Positions 35,400 to 47,095 of a stretch of DNA of 64,000 nucleotides are shown here, piece by piece. The DNA is from Massospora cicadina. Lineage: Eukaryota > Entomophthoromycota > Entomophthoromycetes > Entomophthorales > Entomophthoraceae. The stretch lies in assembly GCA_022478985.1 (NCBI GenBank), contig JAKSZP010012212.1, forward strand, positions 23,166 to 87,165. The letters are read 5' to 3'. Made by a program: the position numbers and the translations under genes. The notes beneath the pieces were generated by a model. It was given only the letters and a program-made list of their open reading frames with translations. It had not been told where the DNA came from and ran no database searches. Position 1 is the stretch's first letter, and every line of letters starts with the position of its first letter.

Positions 35400-36720
35400 T
35401 ATTATTATAATGAACAATAGCTTTTCCTTTCTATATCACTCTTCATATCAGGAAAATTTTAATCATGTGGCAAAATTATCCGCTGAGATATGTGGGATTA
35501 ACAACTATTTTCCACAATTGGGAAACAACAACTCAAACTTTTTGATGAAACTACCGAGCTAAACAAGTGAACTTTGGCAGTTAATCCCGCTTGTTGCCAC
35601 TAAATTTGCCCTTTGTGCTGCTCACAATTGGGTAAATTTTATAATTGAAGATATAAACGACTTACAAATTCTTATGGAAGCTCTTCGCCCTCACATATTT
35701 CACAGTAATAGCTTTTTTATTCAGGTGAAAACGCACCCCTAGTATCAATTCAGATCATTTGACCATTAATCTCCCAACGGCACATTCAAACTGTCGCTCA
35801 TACAGAACTACGTCCCAGGCGAAGGGAGTATCTTCTCTTTCCTATTATGTTATGAAAATGCCATGGAGGAAGCTACCAACACCCAACGGCTCAACCACTT
35901 AAGTAACAATTTTAGTCATGTAGCTCATGACATTATAAACCTCATCTAATGCATTGCCAGACTTGGGATGACGCCAGACTGTTTTGCTTTTAATAATAGG
36001 AGAGACTTAACTTTATCAACCAAAATCAAGGTTATATGGTTATAAGCTTTAATTGGGGAGAAACTTTCACAAAGTTTGCTTACCATTTTGAGGTTTAAAC
36101 GTTGGTTGTGGAAAACGACTTACTTTAAATGATGCTATCACTGATTCGTTTTTGGCGTTTAAAATATGCTTAAAATTTTAATTTATCTTAGAGCGGTGAA
36201 TTCTAACTGGAAGTCTCTCCTCCATATCAAAGAAGCCATTTTGGTGATTCTGGAAAATCTACTCAAACCCACTGGCTTCCCTTGTTGTAATAATAAGCCT
36301 CATCCCCAAGTGTTATTGGTTACACCCCCAAGTCACCCATCCCTGAATTATCCTGCATTTTTTGCAAGAGAAAAGATTATACTGTAGACACTTGTCACAT
36401 CTTTCTACGTAGTTTACCAAAAGATCAGTCAGTATAGGGAAGGAGGCTCCCTATGCTGATGACAATCAAGTGCCTCAAGTCCCTTGTACTAACTCTAATC
36501 CTATTACCAGCACCTTAGGATGCTTTGTATTAGCAGCGCCTGCAGAAGTCGATGTACCCCTTTCTATCCAAGGAAAAAAGATCGTCAGCTTTCTTATATA
36601 TATATATATTGGGCAGTTACCCCAGCAAATTTTGAAGGTTAGTTCCTCTATGGAAAGCAAATTTATGGCAGATAAAACTTTCATAAATTGAACAGCCTTA
36701 AGCTTGGCCGCAGAAAAATC
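35400..36720 (+). pseudogene. Gypsy G6 gag remnant
   Basis: Broken frames between the primer-binding site and protease. The position makes gag the expected content, but no zinc knuckle or other diagnostic block is preserved. A short (TA)n run lies at 36596-36610. Confidence 0.45.
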
Positions 36721-36759
36721 CTCCACTTGATTCGCTACAAAACCCCCACAAAAATTTAC

Positions 36760-39700
36760 TAGCCATTAATCCTCATTTTGGCTCTTTGGTGGTTCAAGTA
36801 GAGGTAGTCATTCATATGGTTAAAGTATTGGCAGTAATTATTACCATCTCTCCAGTTAATGCTATATCCTCCCAACTTACTCAGAAGATAAAATTGGGTT
36901 TTAGACTTGATCCATGAAGATGAATATGGGACAGCCAGTAATTGGATAACTAAAGCAATTGGGGCATATATCACCTTACCTCACCAATTCTAAAAGCTTC
37001 TAATCACTTCTTTTGATATTGCATTAGAAAACAATAACTACAAGCTGCTTATCGGAGTCCAATTGATGTGGAAATTCAATAAAATTATCAACCATAAAGA
37101 AAAGTACCTGTCACTATTAGTGTATTGGTTTCTGTTAATATTTAATTTCACAGTTAAAAGTAAAGGAGCCCCATAATAAACAAACATGCCTGCTTGAATA
37201 TCCGTCCTCTTTTTATTAAGTCGTATATCTAGTTCTAGGAGGCAAAACTAAGTTACCCCTTTAGGTTGTGGACGCCAAAGATGGAATCACTATGTATGCC
37301 CCCATTCTATTACATTAACCTTTGGCTCACAAGTGATTCTGGATATGGGGATCATGATTCACATTTTCCTAATCGAGTTTTGTATCTAAGTGGACACCCA
37401 AACCCTTTAATCAAACAAGTGTTGACTTTCCCGGGGTTTTGGATCCTGCCTACAGGAAAATCTATCTCTATCCTATTAGGGAATTTAACAAATCAAACTT
37501 TCCAAGTCCCTCAGCATGCCCCTATCACTTATGTAAAAGATATTTCCAATTGAGAATATCGCCAGCGTGAGTTGTTTTGGCTCTTTTACAAGATTTAGAA
37601 GTTGATCCTTTATTCACCATACCTTTAGTTGACAGCCAAATTGAGGACAACTTTACCCCTGAGAGACACCAGAACGGTTAAGACCTCCTCAAGGAGAATG
37701 GTGATATTTTTCCTTGGAACCAAGTGACTACAGAAAAATGTCTGGGGTTATCCACCAAATTGAGACTAAGGATCACCCTCCATTTAAAGCTCGGCCATAA
37801 ATGAAATATAAAGTCAAGGAAGCTCAAGTGGCCTTAGAGTTACAGCAACTGTTGGTGGCTAGTTTTGTTGTGCATTCTAAAAGCCCACGGGCTTCCCCAC
37901 TCCTGTTAATTCAAAAAGAAGGATGGTGTCCACTGTGCTGTCAAGGATTATTGTCGCCTCAATTCAATCACAAGAAAACTTAGCTACATATTGCTGCATA
38001 AAGATGATTCCTTACGCTTAATCTCAGGTTCCACTAATTTTTTACTATAGATCTTGCCAGCGGTACTGGAAAATTGATTTGTTGCTAAAGGATCTTAAAA
38101 ATAGGCCCTCATTTCAAGTGAAGGACTATTTGATCTCGCTTGAATGCCGAAGGGGTTATTCAATGCCCCTGCTACTTTCCAACGCGCTATGAAAGGACTT
38201 TTTGGTGACTTAGAACGTTCATGTGTAATAGTCTATTTTGACGATATTACCAATTTAAAAAATTTTACCAAGCACATAGATCATCATTGGAAAGCTTTTC
38301 AGAAGTTATGGCAAGCCTTGTTAAAATAAAGTCGTCAAAAGGCTTCTTCATTCAGAGAAAGATGGATTTCTGGGTTATAAAATAGGTAAATCCAGAATAT
38401 CCCCAAGGGATGATAAGGTTATGGCCATTTCTAAGATGTCTCGCCCTAAATCCCTACAAGCCGTGCAGGTTTTTGGGGGATAATGGGATATTATCATCAT
38501 TTTATTCCACTTTTGCTGACACCTCCAAGCCTTTAGTATATTTGTTGAAGAATTGCATACCATTCCAAAGGAAAGAAGAGCAAAAGCAGGTCTTTGACCT
38601 ATTACGCTCAGCTCTCTCATTAATCAGCACTTATACATCCCGACTTTGATAAAACCTTTCTCTTTTTTACCAATGCTAGTGATATAGCTCATTTGAGACA
38701 TACTATTGCAGCATGACAAAAGCTTAGTAGACCGTCTTATAGCAGATTATAGCAAAACCCTAACCAGACCAAATGCACCTATAGCATTACAGAATGCAAA
38801 TGCTTGACAGTTCTACTGGCTATTAAGCATATTTGACCCTACTTATATGGAAACATTTATTCTAATTAACAATCATTCTTCTTTGCAATGGCTACAGAAA
38901 ATGAAAAATCCTGACGGGAGGTTAGACTGATGGGTGTTTAAACTTCAAAATTATGACATTTTTACCTACAATTGACCAGGGCCCATCCGCTAAAATACGG
39001 ATTGCATATTTAGGCTCTCCATATTAACTCTAACCCGCCCTGAGAGAGATCGCCTCTATAACCTCTTAACCCAATCACATTTATGGAAAGATGAGTCCCT
39101 GACTCTACAGAAAGAATTAACAAAGAGTCAGCGAACTCCAAGCTAAAAACAGTAAACTGTACAAACTTGTATTAAAATGTTTGCCATAAACAATTTTTGT
39201 CTCAGACTGACATCATATTAGAGGGACATCAGCAAGTCAACCATGGGGAATTTGGAAAACTTACCAGTGGCTCAAGACTCAATGGTACGGAAGGATTGCT
39301 TGTTTCCATTCAAGATGTATTAGAGTCCTGCCTGGTATTTAAAAGTCAAGCCAGACTAATCTCTAATCTCAACTTCCAATGGTTCCACCCTGTGAACCCT
39401 TCCAAACTAATAGTATTGATGTTGTTAGACCTCTCCCTCGAGCCTCTAATGGTCATTGGTTCCTCCTCCTAGTAGTGAATTATTTAACTAATTGGATGGA
39501 AGATGTATCACTAACCTCTGCTTTGGCAAAATATACCGCCACGTTTTTATATAATCAGATTATCACCCAGCATGGGCGCCCTAACATAATTCTTTCTGAT
39601 AACGGGCAAAACTTTCATCTTTGCTGGTTGAAGATTTGTCTGAGCTGATGGGATACACTAAGGTATTTTCCACACCATACCATCCTGAAACAAATGGAAT

Positions 39701-40230
39701 GGTAGAGCTGTCAAATGGTACTTAAACTGCAACCCTCCAGAAAATGGCTACGACTGACCCCCTTCATTGGCCCTAATATTTTCCTAGTGCAACTTTGGCC
39801 TATAGAATCAGCTATCATCAAATATGAAGATGTCGCCCTTTCAAGCGTTGTATGGAAGAAATCCTCAGCTGCTTTCTAAAGTGCATGATATTTTTAACCT
39901 AGCCTCCCTCAAAGCCCCTGAAGTACTATGTAAAGTATTGCCAATGAATATATCTGACTCCAAGCTCTAGCTTCTGAGAACTTATCTACTACCACTAATA
40001 GAGAAACTAATTTATTTAATGATAAGCATGATCCCCTGCACACCTTATAACCAAATGAACTAGTACTTTTCTACCATCATAGGACTGAGAGGTCATGATA
40101 AAAATTGGAAACCAACTGGTTGGGGCCCTAAAAAGTCATTTATAAGTGGGGAAACAAACACTCAATTGTATAGTTCATTCAGGGTACCAACGTAAATTGC
40201 GTAAAATGTCACTTCTACATCCGTTTCCCC
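36760..40230 (+). pseudogene. Gypsy G6 pol: protease, RT, RNase H, integrase
   Basis: Protease: AVIITISPVNAISSQLTQKI (near 36830-36890), where the catalytic DTG/DSG has decayed, then IGVQLMWKFNKIINHKEKYLS (in parts) near 37050-37110. Linker: GKSISILLGNLTNQTFQVP (37450-37510). RT: MPKGLFNAPATFQRAM (38144) and VYFDDI near 38231, with both catalytic Asp kept. RNase H: about 38640-39000 (NNHSSLQWLQKMK near 38870). Integrase: NSIDVVRPL (near 39410), SDNGQNF near 39595, HPETNGMVE near 39683. These give the D, D, E residues. Stops and frameshifts are frequent. Confidence 0.85.
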
Positions 40231-40255
40231 CTGCACCAAGATATAGAGGGGGCTT

Positions 40256-40864
40256 TGTCAGCTTTACTGCCTAAATCAAAGATTTGCATGAGTCAGATGA
40301 CAGGATACGAACCCTATCTGATAAAGTAATCTGAAACTTGTATGGGGATAATTTTTGGTGAATTTCAAGCCCTCAGGATATTGGGGATGATCCCCAACTA
40401 ATTTTGAGCCCTCTCAATACTGGGACAATCCCTGATTAATGCGGTCAGATGCTATTCGCCCAGTGCCTACTAACCTTGGGTATCAAACCTGATCCATGCG
40501 GTTATCAATTCTTATTTTACTGAGATATCCAGTCTGCTTCAGAATCCCCATTTGTTGAAAGGTGTAGATCTTAGGTTGGACCACTTGGAGATTTACCAAA
40601 GAAACCTCCCTAGACTCCCTTCAAAACCTTATCTTGGAAAATAAATTAGATCCTCTTTTTTCACCACTTTTAAGTTAAATTGGCCTTCCTCTATTTATTT
40701 AGGAAGAGTTAATAGTTAAGATTTATGAATCCAGGTATTTTAACCCAAGGAAAGTCTTTCTGGCTAAAGAAAGCAATTAATTATAATCCTGCACCCAGGA
40801 ACTTCGGGTTTCCAGGCCTTATAAATATAAAGGGACAAGTGGTTGAAGTCCCTTTGTCCCAACA
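40256..40864 (+). repeat. 3' LTR of gypsy G6
   Basis: 609 bp, the partner of 34748-35355; the purine tract AGAGGGGG lies just upstream. Followed directly by the TSD copy GTGCA. Confidence 0.92.
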
Positions 40865-40951
40865 GTGCATATCAGGGAAACTTTTCCTGGACCACAACCT
40901 TTTACATCCATGCAGTGTACGCATTAACACCATCATTATAGACCAGATGTT

Positions 40952-42872
40952 TATAAATTTACTCGAGGTAAGCTGACCAGGGGATGGACATTACCAATAC
41001 AAAATCGACCAAAAAAACAAACCAAATGCCTAAATGAGTGGCGGAACACCAAAACAAAAAGGAAAACCAAGCCAACCAGATGTAGCAGTTGTGGACCGCT
41101 TATCCCACCATGGTGGAGGGAGAGGGGGAGGGGGTTTCAGACAGCTTATCAATTTCTTCTTCATTAATGAATAGACGGACTGAAGCTGAGAGCAAAAGGG
41201 TTGGGGCATCCACAGGATGCGAGTTGAAGAAAAATGGAAAAGGGTTAAGTTCATTGCTAACAAGATGGGCCTAGAGCATAGCCTCTAGGAATTCAGCAAC
41301 ATGGTGTTCAGCTTGTATGCGTGCATTGAGAAGCTGATAAAATTTGGTTATATTGGCTCTGGTGATGCGCGTGGTGGGGGAAAATTCTGCCAGCGCAACA
41401 ACTTACTTGACAGCAAAGGCGGCGGTTTCCCTTAATCATTCAATTTCCTCCTTTGCAACCGCAGGGAAATCATCAGGGTAACAGATCAAAAGTAGCCCCT
41501 CATCAAATTGAGTGACAGATTGTGCCATGGCTTCTTGGAGATGGCGGCTATCAGGAGAGGCCACAGCGGCTTCAGCAAGTTGATGGTCACTCAAAAAATG
41601 GGGTAGCAGTGGGTTTGGGGATATATTTCTCAGGTGGGAATGGGGCATCGAACTCTGAAGGTAGATTTGGTTCAAAATTAATTGGAAAGTCAGGAGGAGG
41701 TACAATTTCCCCAGATTTTAGTAATTTCACTAATAGGTCCTAGGGATTTTGATTGAGCGTGATTGACTCAGATGGACGAGGTTTTGGTTGGGTAATTTTT
41801 GGGGCGTTAAATCGGTTGGACTGAAGATGGGTCCAAACCTGCTCCTGATTGGGTAAATTGCTTGAAATTAAGCTGGCTTGGGATGTGGTTGCAAAGGTTT
41901 TGTTGATTTTTGAGCGTTCAGCTGGAGGGGGTGGGGGCAGCCAAAATTTTACTCAAACGCTGATTGTGCGGCCCCATGTGTGGGCTTGGCGGAATCCACT
42001 AGTTTTAAGTTGAAGCTACAGGTTTTTATGGAATGATCCAACCCATGGCATAGGGGACAAATGGTGCGGCCATTTTCAACATGAGCCCAAAAGAAGCGTT
42101 CTGGTGCAGATGGGATATGGGCATGTGGAGGGATGTGCTGGGCTACAGTTGGTTGGTGGGGGGGGTGATGGTGGCCATTACCTGTGGTGCGGCTAACCGC
42201 TCAGCTCCGCTTGGGACCAGGAAGTGGAGGATGGGGTTTGTACCATATTTGGATAGCCCCACCATCAGTTCTTCATAGAGTGTTTGAGGCGGAAAGTGTG
42301 AAGGACGGTTTGCAAAGGTCACCACCATTGTGGTGTCACTGGGGAGGCGTGTACAGGTTGTGGAAATAGGAGTGTTTTTATATATTAAGGGCGTAGATGA
42401 TGCAGCAGCTGCGTCCTCTTCAGTGGGAAAACCAATATCAAAATAGCCCTTATAAGGTCAGAATTCAATAAATCCCGCTGGTGAAAACGTGGATGTTGCC
42501 AGCTCAATTATTGCTTTGTCAGCATATGGGAAGAGACGCCCATATTTGACTCAGAGGCAAAGGTGAATATTGGATCAGGGTAGGGTGAGTGGGTGGGGCA
42601 GTTGTGTGTACTCACGCTAAGTGTAATAATAAGTCCCTAGGAGGGACAAATTGGCCTTATGCATTAGGTGGACTGGATGAGCCAGTTTCCACACTCTTGC
42701 CTGAAGGGCGGAAAACGCTAGCAGGTGGAGCGCTGTTGCCCCGCGCTGGGGCAGCAGGTGGCAGATCCGCTGACATAAAATTGAAACTGATACGGTGGAT
42801 TTGGCAATGGAAAATTAACAGATGGTTTTTAATAAATTCGCTTGAAAGTGATGTCAAGCAGAAAGAAAAACT
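40952..42872 (-). mobile_element. ORF1-only LINE relative, copy 1 (complete)
   Basis: 1,921 bp on the minus strand. The flanks are 16-bp direct repeats with two transitions (plus strand TTATAGACCAGATGTT at 40936-40951 and TTATAAACCAGACGTT at 42873-42888). The 3' end, on the minus strand, reads TTGGTAATGTCCATCCCCTG, GTCAGCTTACCTC and an A/T tail. The 5' end reads TTTTTCTTTCTGCTTGACATCAC. The only coding content is an ORF1-like protein with a zinc knuckle. No endonuclease or RT sequence lies between the two TSD copies. Confidence 0.85.
41100..42810 (-). pseudogene. ORF1-like protein of copy 1
   Basis: Minus-strand blocks in order: SADLPPAAPARG near 42760, VVTFANRPSHFPPQTLYEELMVGLSKYG in the 42143-42328 stretch (equivalent to the F--LPT-V...GL--YG block of LINE ORF1s), zinc knuckle CPLCHGLDHSIKTC (42018-42059), a later LAEAAVASPDSRHLQEAMAQSV block (in 41436-41705), and the end near the TCCACCATGGTGGGATAAGCGG sequence that all copies share (near 41100). 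Several frameshifts are present. Confidence 0.75.
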
Positions 42873-43068
42873 TTATAAACCAGACGTTTAGAATTTTTTG
42901 ATACAACAAACTTGGGAGTAGAAATTTGATCTTAAATTGACATAACTAGAAGGAGTAAAAGAAACCATGTTTTCGTCTTCCTAAATATAGACTTTGTCAG
43001 ATGCATGATGTCACCTGATACACTGTTTCAACTTTATTGAAATGGCGTTGTTTGACAAACCCAGTTGA

Positions 43069-44973
43069 ACTCTCTTCCCGCTAGTGTAACTTTTTAAGCA
43101 AATTATATGGAAAATAAAGAAAGTAAATTTTGATCGCCTGCTGTAGTTTTGCTCTGATGTCCACAGATTCACCACCAGCTTCTCCAGTGTGGGGCAGCAG
43201 TGAAACTACCCCCTCCATTTTCTTTCCGGCAGGAAAACGCGCTCAGACTTGCTCACCCAGTCATACCAAACCCCTGGGACAATTTATTCCTTACAAGGAT
43301 CTTAACGCTCACCTTGCTGATATCCAAGCAGTATCTCGTTGCCCCCTGGTGCTCCCCCAGATCATCTTGCATTTTTGCTTTAGGGTCGACTATGGGAACT
43401 TTTTCCTTACCATTATCAATCCATTATTAAAATAACTCAGTCAGTGATAACTCCTGCCAGTTTTATAGATTTCTGCTTTTATAAGGGGTATTTCGATCTT
43501 GGCTTCACCTGTGAAGATGATGCCGCCACTGCTGCAACTGTGCCCCTGATATTCTAGGGTACCCCTCTCCCCACAATTGGACCTGGCTACCAGCGGATAC
43601 TATTTTGGTGGTCCAGTTTGCTGGTTTTCCCACCCACCTCCCCCCTGCGGTGCTCCACCAGGAGCTTATGAAAGGTTTGGCAGCCTATGGCTACAACCCC
43701 ATCTTAGAATTGTGGTCCTGAATTGGGCCACACGCCTCGCTTGTCCTTGGTCATATGCCACAATCAGCCCTGAATCAAACAAAATTGCCTTTCAATTCCC
43801 CCTCACGCCATCATTTCTTCTGCCCCTGAACATCCATTTTGGGCCTGCGTCAAGGGCGGATGGACAATTTGCCCAACCTGTTTTGAGTTGGACCACTCAA
43901 AATGCAAGTGCCCTTCCTTAGCTGCTTCCAACGGCTCAGACTTTTTGTTGGTCTGCTTCAAATCCACTGCACACCCCATTCCAGCTCTGGTATGGGGTAC
44001 AATCCTAACCTCCCCTCCCCTATAGCCTGTTGCTGCATCTGCACCTGCAGCCACCAATCAGCCTCCTCCTCGCCCTAGTGCCACACACAATCCCTCCAAT
44101 CAAGCACCAGATTGGACCCCAGTTTAATACCATGCTTCCTCAAATGAATCAACTAAACCTCAACCATATACTTATTTCCCAATTCAATTTAACCAGAGCC
44201 CATGGGAGTTATTTTCTGAAATTGACGAATCATTTAATACCATTGTTGAACCATCTCTTTAAATTGTGTAATTTGTTAATGCATAATGGGAAGCCAAATA
44301 TCCCCTCATTATATACCTCATAGCTAAATTCTGAATCATCTTTCAGTGACCACCAGCTTACAGTTGAAGCAGCTGCCACGCCAGATTGTCGTTACCTCCA
44401 AAAAGCTGTCGCTAAATCAGTGGAAATGCTCACAGGAGTATTCACCCGTTATCCCATTATTTCACCCCACAAAATAAGATTACAGTGAAGCAGTTGCACA
44501 AAAACGTCAATGATGCTATCCAGAATGTGGTAACTGTAGCATGAAATCCCAAAACTAAGATTACTCAAACTAATACTTTCACGTTTATTAAACTCCCAGA
44601 TGCCCACATTAAAGCTAAAAAGGCAGCCGAATATATCAGCGCCATTTTCTCAGTTGGCAATTTCTATGAAATAACAATAATTATTGTTATTGAAACACAT
44701 TCCACAGATGCTCCAACGCCCTTGCTCTCTGCCTTGACACGTGTCCTACTCTTGGATGAGGAAGCTGCTGCTGAAGATGAGCCCCCCAAGCCTCCTCCCC
44801 TTCTGCCATGTTTGGATAAGGGGTTTTCCGCTGCTCACCTGGTTGGTTGTTTTCGTTTGGTGTGTATCATTCAATCACCTCATTTTGGGCGTTTTGTTTG
44901 AATCATTTAGTTATGTTAGTTTTTAGTTTAATTTTCAGTAATGTCAATCCCTGGTCAGCTTACCTCAAAAAAA
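43069..44973 (+). mobile_element. ORF1-only LINE relative, copy 2 (complete, perfect TSD)
   Basis: 1,905 bp flanked by a perfect 17-bp TSD, TTGACAAACCCAGTTGA, at 43052-43068 and 44974-44990. The 5' end reads ACTCTCTTCCCGCTAGTGTA, similar to the 5' end of LINE A (ACTCTTTTCTGCTAAGCATC). The 3' end reads GTAATGTCAATCCCTGGTCA, GCTTACCTC, then A7. This proves that the unit moved as a 1.9-kb RNA copy with only the ORF1-like gene inside. The ORF is broken although the TSD is perfect. Confidence 0.92.
43157..44940 (+). pseudogene. ORF1-like protein of copy 2
   Basis: Blocks in three frames: SPPASPVWGSSETTPSIFFP (43170), LNAHLADIQAVSRCPLVLP (43300), FDLGFTCEDDAATAATVPLI (43492), VVQFAGFPTHLPPAVLHQEL (43610), zinc knuckle CPTCFELDHSKCKC (43870-43911), PWELFSEIDESFNT (44210), LTVEAAATPDCRYLQKAV (44355) and an acidic LLLDEEAAAEDEPPKPPP end (44730-44800). 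The FDLGF...AA and F--P--L blocks have counterparts in the ORF1 of LINEs A and B. The role should be RNA binding. Confidence 0.8.
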
Positions 44974-45153
44974 TTGACAAACCCAGTTGACTATTCAGTA
45001 GTCCACACTACATTTTTGAGACTAAACTCATTAGAAAAATTTCTGGGTATTCTTAAAGTCTCTTTATAGCATCAAAAGGTTTTTTATACAGATTAAACTA
45101 TCTTATTTAAACTCAGTTTAGTTATAATTAATGGAATTAACTTAAACTAGATG

Positions 45154-47082
45154 GAACAAAACTTTCTTTCCGCTCAGAGTAACTTTTGAGTGAATAAAAT
45201 AAAAAAGCAAAGTAAGTCTTTTAGCATACAAAAACCTCTCCCATTTGCTTCCATATTGACCTCAGATTCTCTGCCGGCTGCTCCTGTGTGGGGCAGCGGC
45301 AAAACACCACCCAGCGTTTTCCATTCAGAGGGAAAACGCGCTTGGACTGTTTCATCCAGTCCCACAAAATCTTCAGGTCGGTTCATTCCACTCAAGGATC
45401 TCGCCATTCACCTTACATATGCCCAGGCAGTGCATCAAAGCCCACTTGTTCTCCCCCGCTCCCAGCTGCATTTTGGCCTTTGGGTTGACTATGGGAATTA
45501 ACCCCTACAAAGAAAAAGATATTATTGACCTGGCCCAGGCAGTGATGCTGCCAGCTGGTTTTATCTACTTCTACCCCTATAAGGGGTAATTTGATCTAGG
45601 CTTCACTTGTGAAGCTGACGCCACCACTTTGGCCATCATGTCCCTAGTTTTCCAGTGCACCCCTATCCCAACAATGTGCACCAAGCTCCTCACAGACACC
45701 ACTATGGTGATTCAATTCGCATGGGTGCCCACGCACCTTCCCCCTGCAATGCTAAAGAAGGAGTTGATGGGAGAGTTTGTCCACAAACGGCTCCAACCCC
45801 ATCCTTCAGTTTGTGGTCCACAATGGGGCTGCTTGCCTCACTGGGCCTCGGGCATTTGCCATAGTTAGCCCAAAAATTAACCAAATTGCTTTGTTGATTC
45901 CCCCATGCCGTCATTTCTTCTTCCCCTGACCACCCATTCTGGGCCACGTCAAGGGTGGGCGGAACATCTATCCATCCTGCTTCAAGTTGGACCACTCAAA
46001 GTTTAAATGCCCCTCTCTTACTGCTTCCAATAAAACTGCGGTGCCTCCATCTGGCCCCCAAAACGCCACAAAACAACTACCTTTCCAGTATGAGTACAAT
46101 CCTTCCACCCCTCCCCCAATGCCTGCAGCTGCTGGCGCCTGCAGCTGCCAATCAGGCTCCTCCTCATCCCATTGTTACACGAACTTCAACCAATCAGGAA
46201 AAAGCTTGGACAACAGTTCAGTCCCATGCTACTCTTCAATCAACAGCCACAGCCCATCAATTCACCAACATTGAATTCCTTTATGACTTGAACCCATGGT
46301 CCTCATTGGTTAGAACCAATGAAATGGGAAATGCTATTGAAGAATTGGAAGTCCACGTCACTGAATTTATCCAGGTATAGCACCCAATCAGGTCTATCAG
46401 CATTTTTATGGCCCCCTAACAGCCACCAGAGTGTTTTGCCCTACCCACCGGCTCGCTGAAGCAGCAGCTGCTCACCCAGATAATGCTGGCATCCATGAGT
46501 GTGCTGCCACATCAGAGGCGATACTAGCCACGGGTTTGCCTCCTCCCATATCACCTCATCCCTATCCACACAAGCAAAAATACCATCCTTAGCCTCCACA
46601 AACAATCAGCTGCAGCCATCCAGAAAATGTTTGTCACTTTGCAGGACAAGCCAAAAGTCACCCGCGCCACCAACACTTTGTTGTCCCAGCTTCCTTCCAT
46701 CCGCCTACGTGTGGGTCAATGATTATACCAGTACCCAGGTGAACTTTATGCTCCAGGTAATTTACACGACCAGCCAGTCATCAGAGATCTCAACCCACAT
46801 GTTGCAGATCACCTCACACCAATGCTCTCCACCTTAACCTGCACTCTTTCCTATGAGGAGGACTCTGATGCAGAGGTTGAGACCCCTGATCCCCTTCCCC
46901 TTCCGCCATGATGGGATAAGCGGCTCCCCACTGTCCCATCTGGTCAGCTGTTTTATCAATTTGTGTGTCTTCCACTTGAATAGGGCGTTTGGTTCATTTT
47001 TTTAGTTCGCTTGTTTGGTGTTTCTGTTTTGGTAATGTCAATCCCCTGGTCAGCTTACCTCAAATAAAATTTAAATTTAAAC
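45154..47082 (+). mobile_element. ORF1-only LINE relative, copy 3 (complete)
   Basis: About 1,929 bp with a 13-bp TSD with one mismatch (CTTAAACTAGATG at 45141-45153, CTTTAACTAGATG at 47083-47095). The 5' end contains AACTTTCTTTCCGCTCAGAG, and the 3' end reads TTTTGGTAATGTCAATCCCC, TGGTCAGCTTACCTC, AAATAAAATTTAAATTTAA. Its tail is the closest match to that of the SINE at 12319-12596. Coding content is limited to ORF1. Confidence 0.88.
45252..46911 (+). pseudogene. ORF1-like protein of copy 3
   Basis: Same block order as copy 2: LPAAPVWGSGKTPPSVFHSE (45270), IPLKDLAIHLTYAQAVHQSP (45388), FDLGFTCEADATTLAIM (45590), a zinc knuckle at 45969-46010 reading YPSCFKLDHSKFKC, in which the first Cys is Tyr, LNPWSSLV (46290), RLAEAAAHPD (46450), and an acidic YEEDSDAEVETPDPLPLPP end (46850-46909). 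Frameshifts separate the blocks. Confidence 0.78.
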
Positions 47083-47095
47083 CTTTAACTAGATG

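Larger units (their letters stand above)
34748..40864 (+). mobile_element. Gypsy G6: complete LTR retrotransposon
   Basis: A 6,117-bp element with LTRs 34748-35355 and 40256-40864, each starting TGTCAG and ending CCCAACA. A perfect 5-bp TSD, GTGCA, lies at 34743-34747 and 40865-40869. The primer-binding site is at 35360-35376 and an AGAGGGGG purine tract at 40245-40252. Internal order: gag, protease, RT, RNase H, integrase. All frames are broken, so this is an old, non-autonomous copy. Its primer-binding site differs from that of G2, G3 and G5. Confidence 0.93.

Noticed and set aside
36596..36610. TA-repeat as a promoter element
   Set aside because: Simple dinucleotide run inside decayed gag sequence; no supporting signals.
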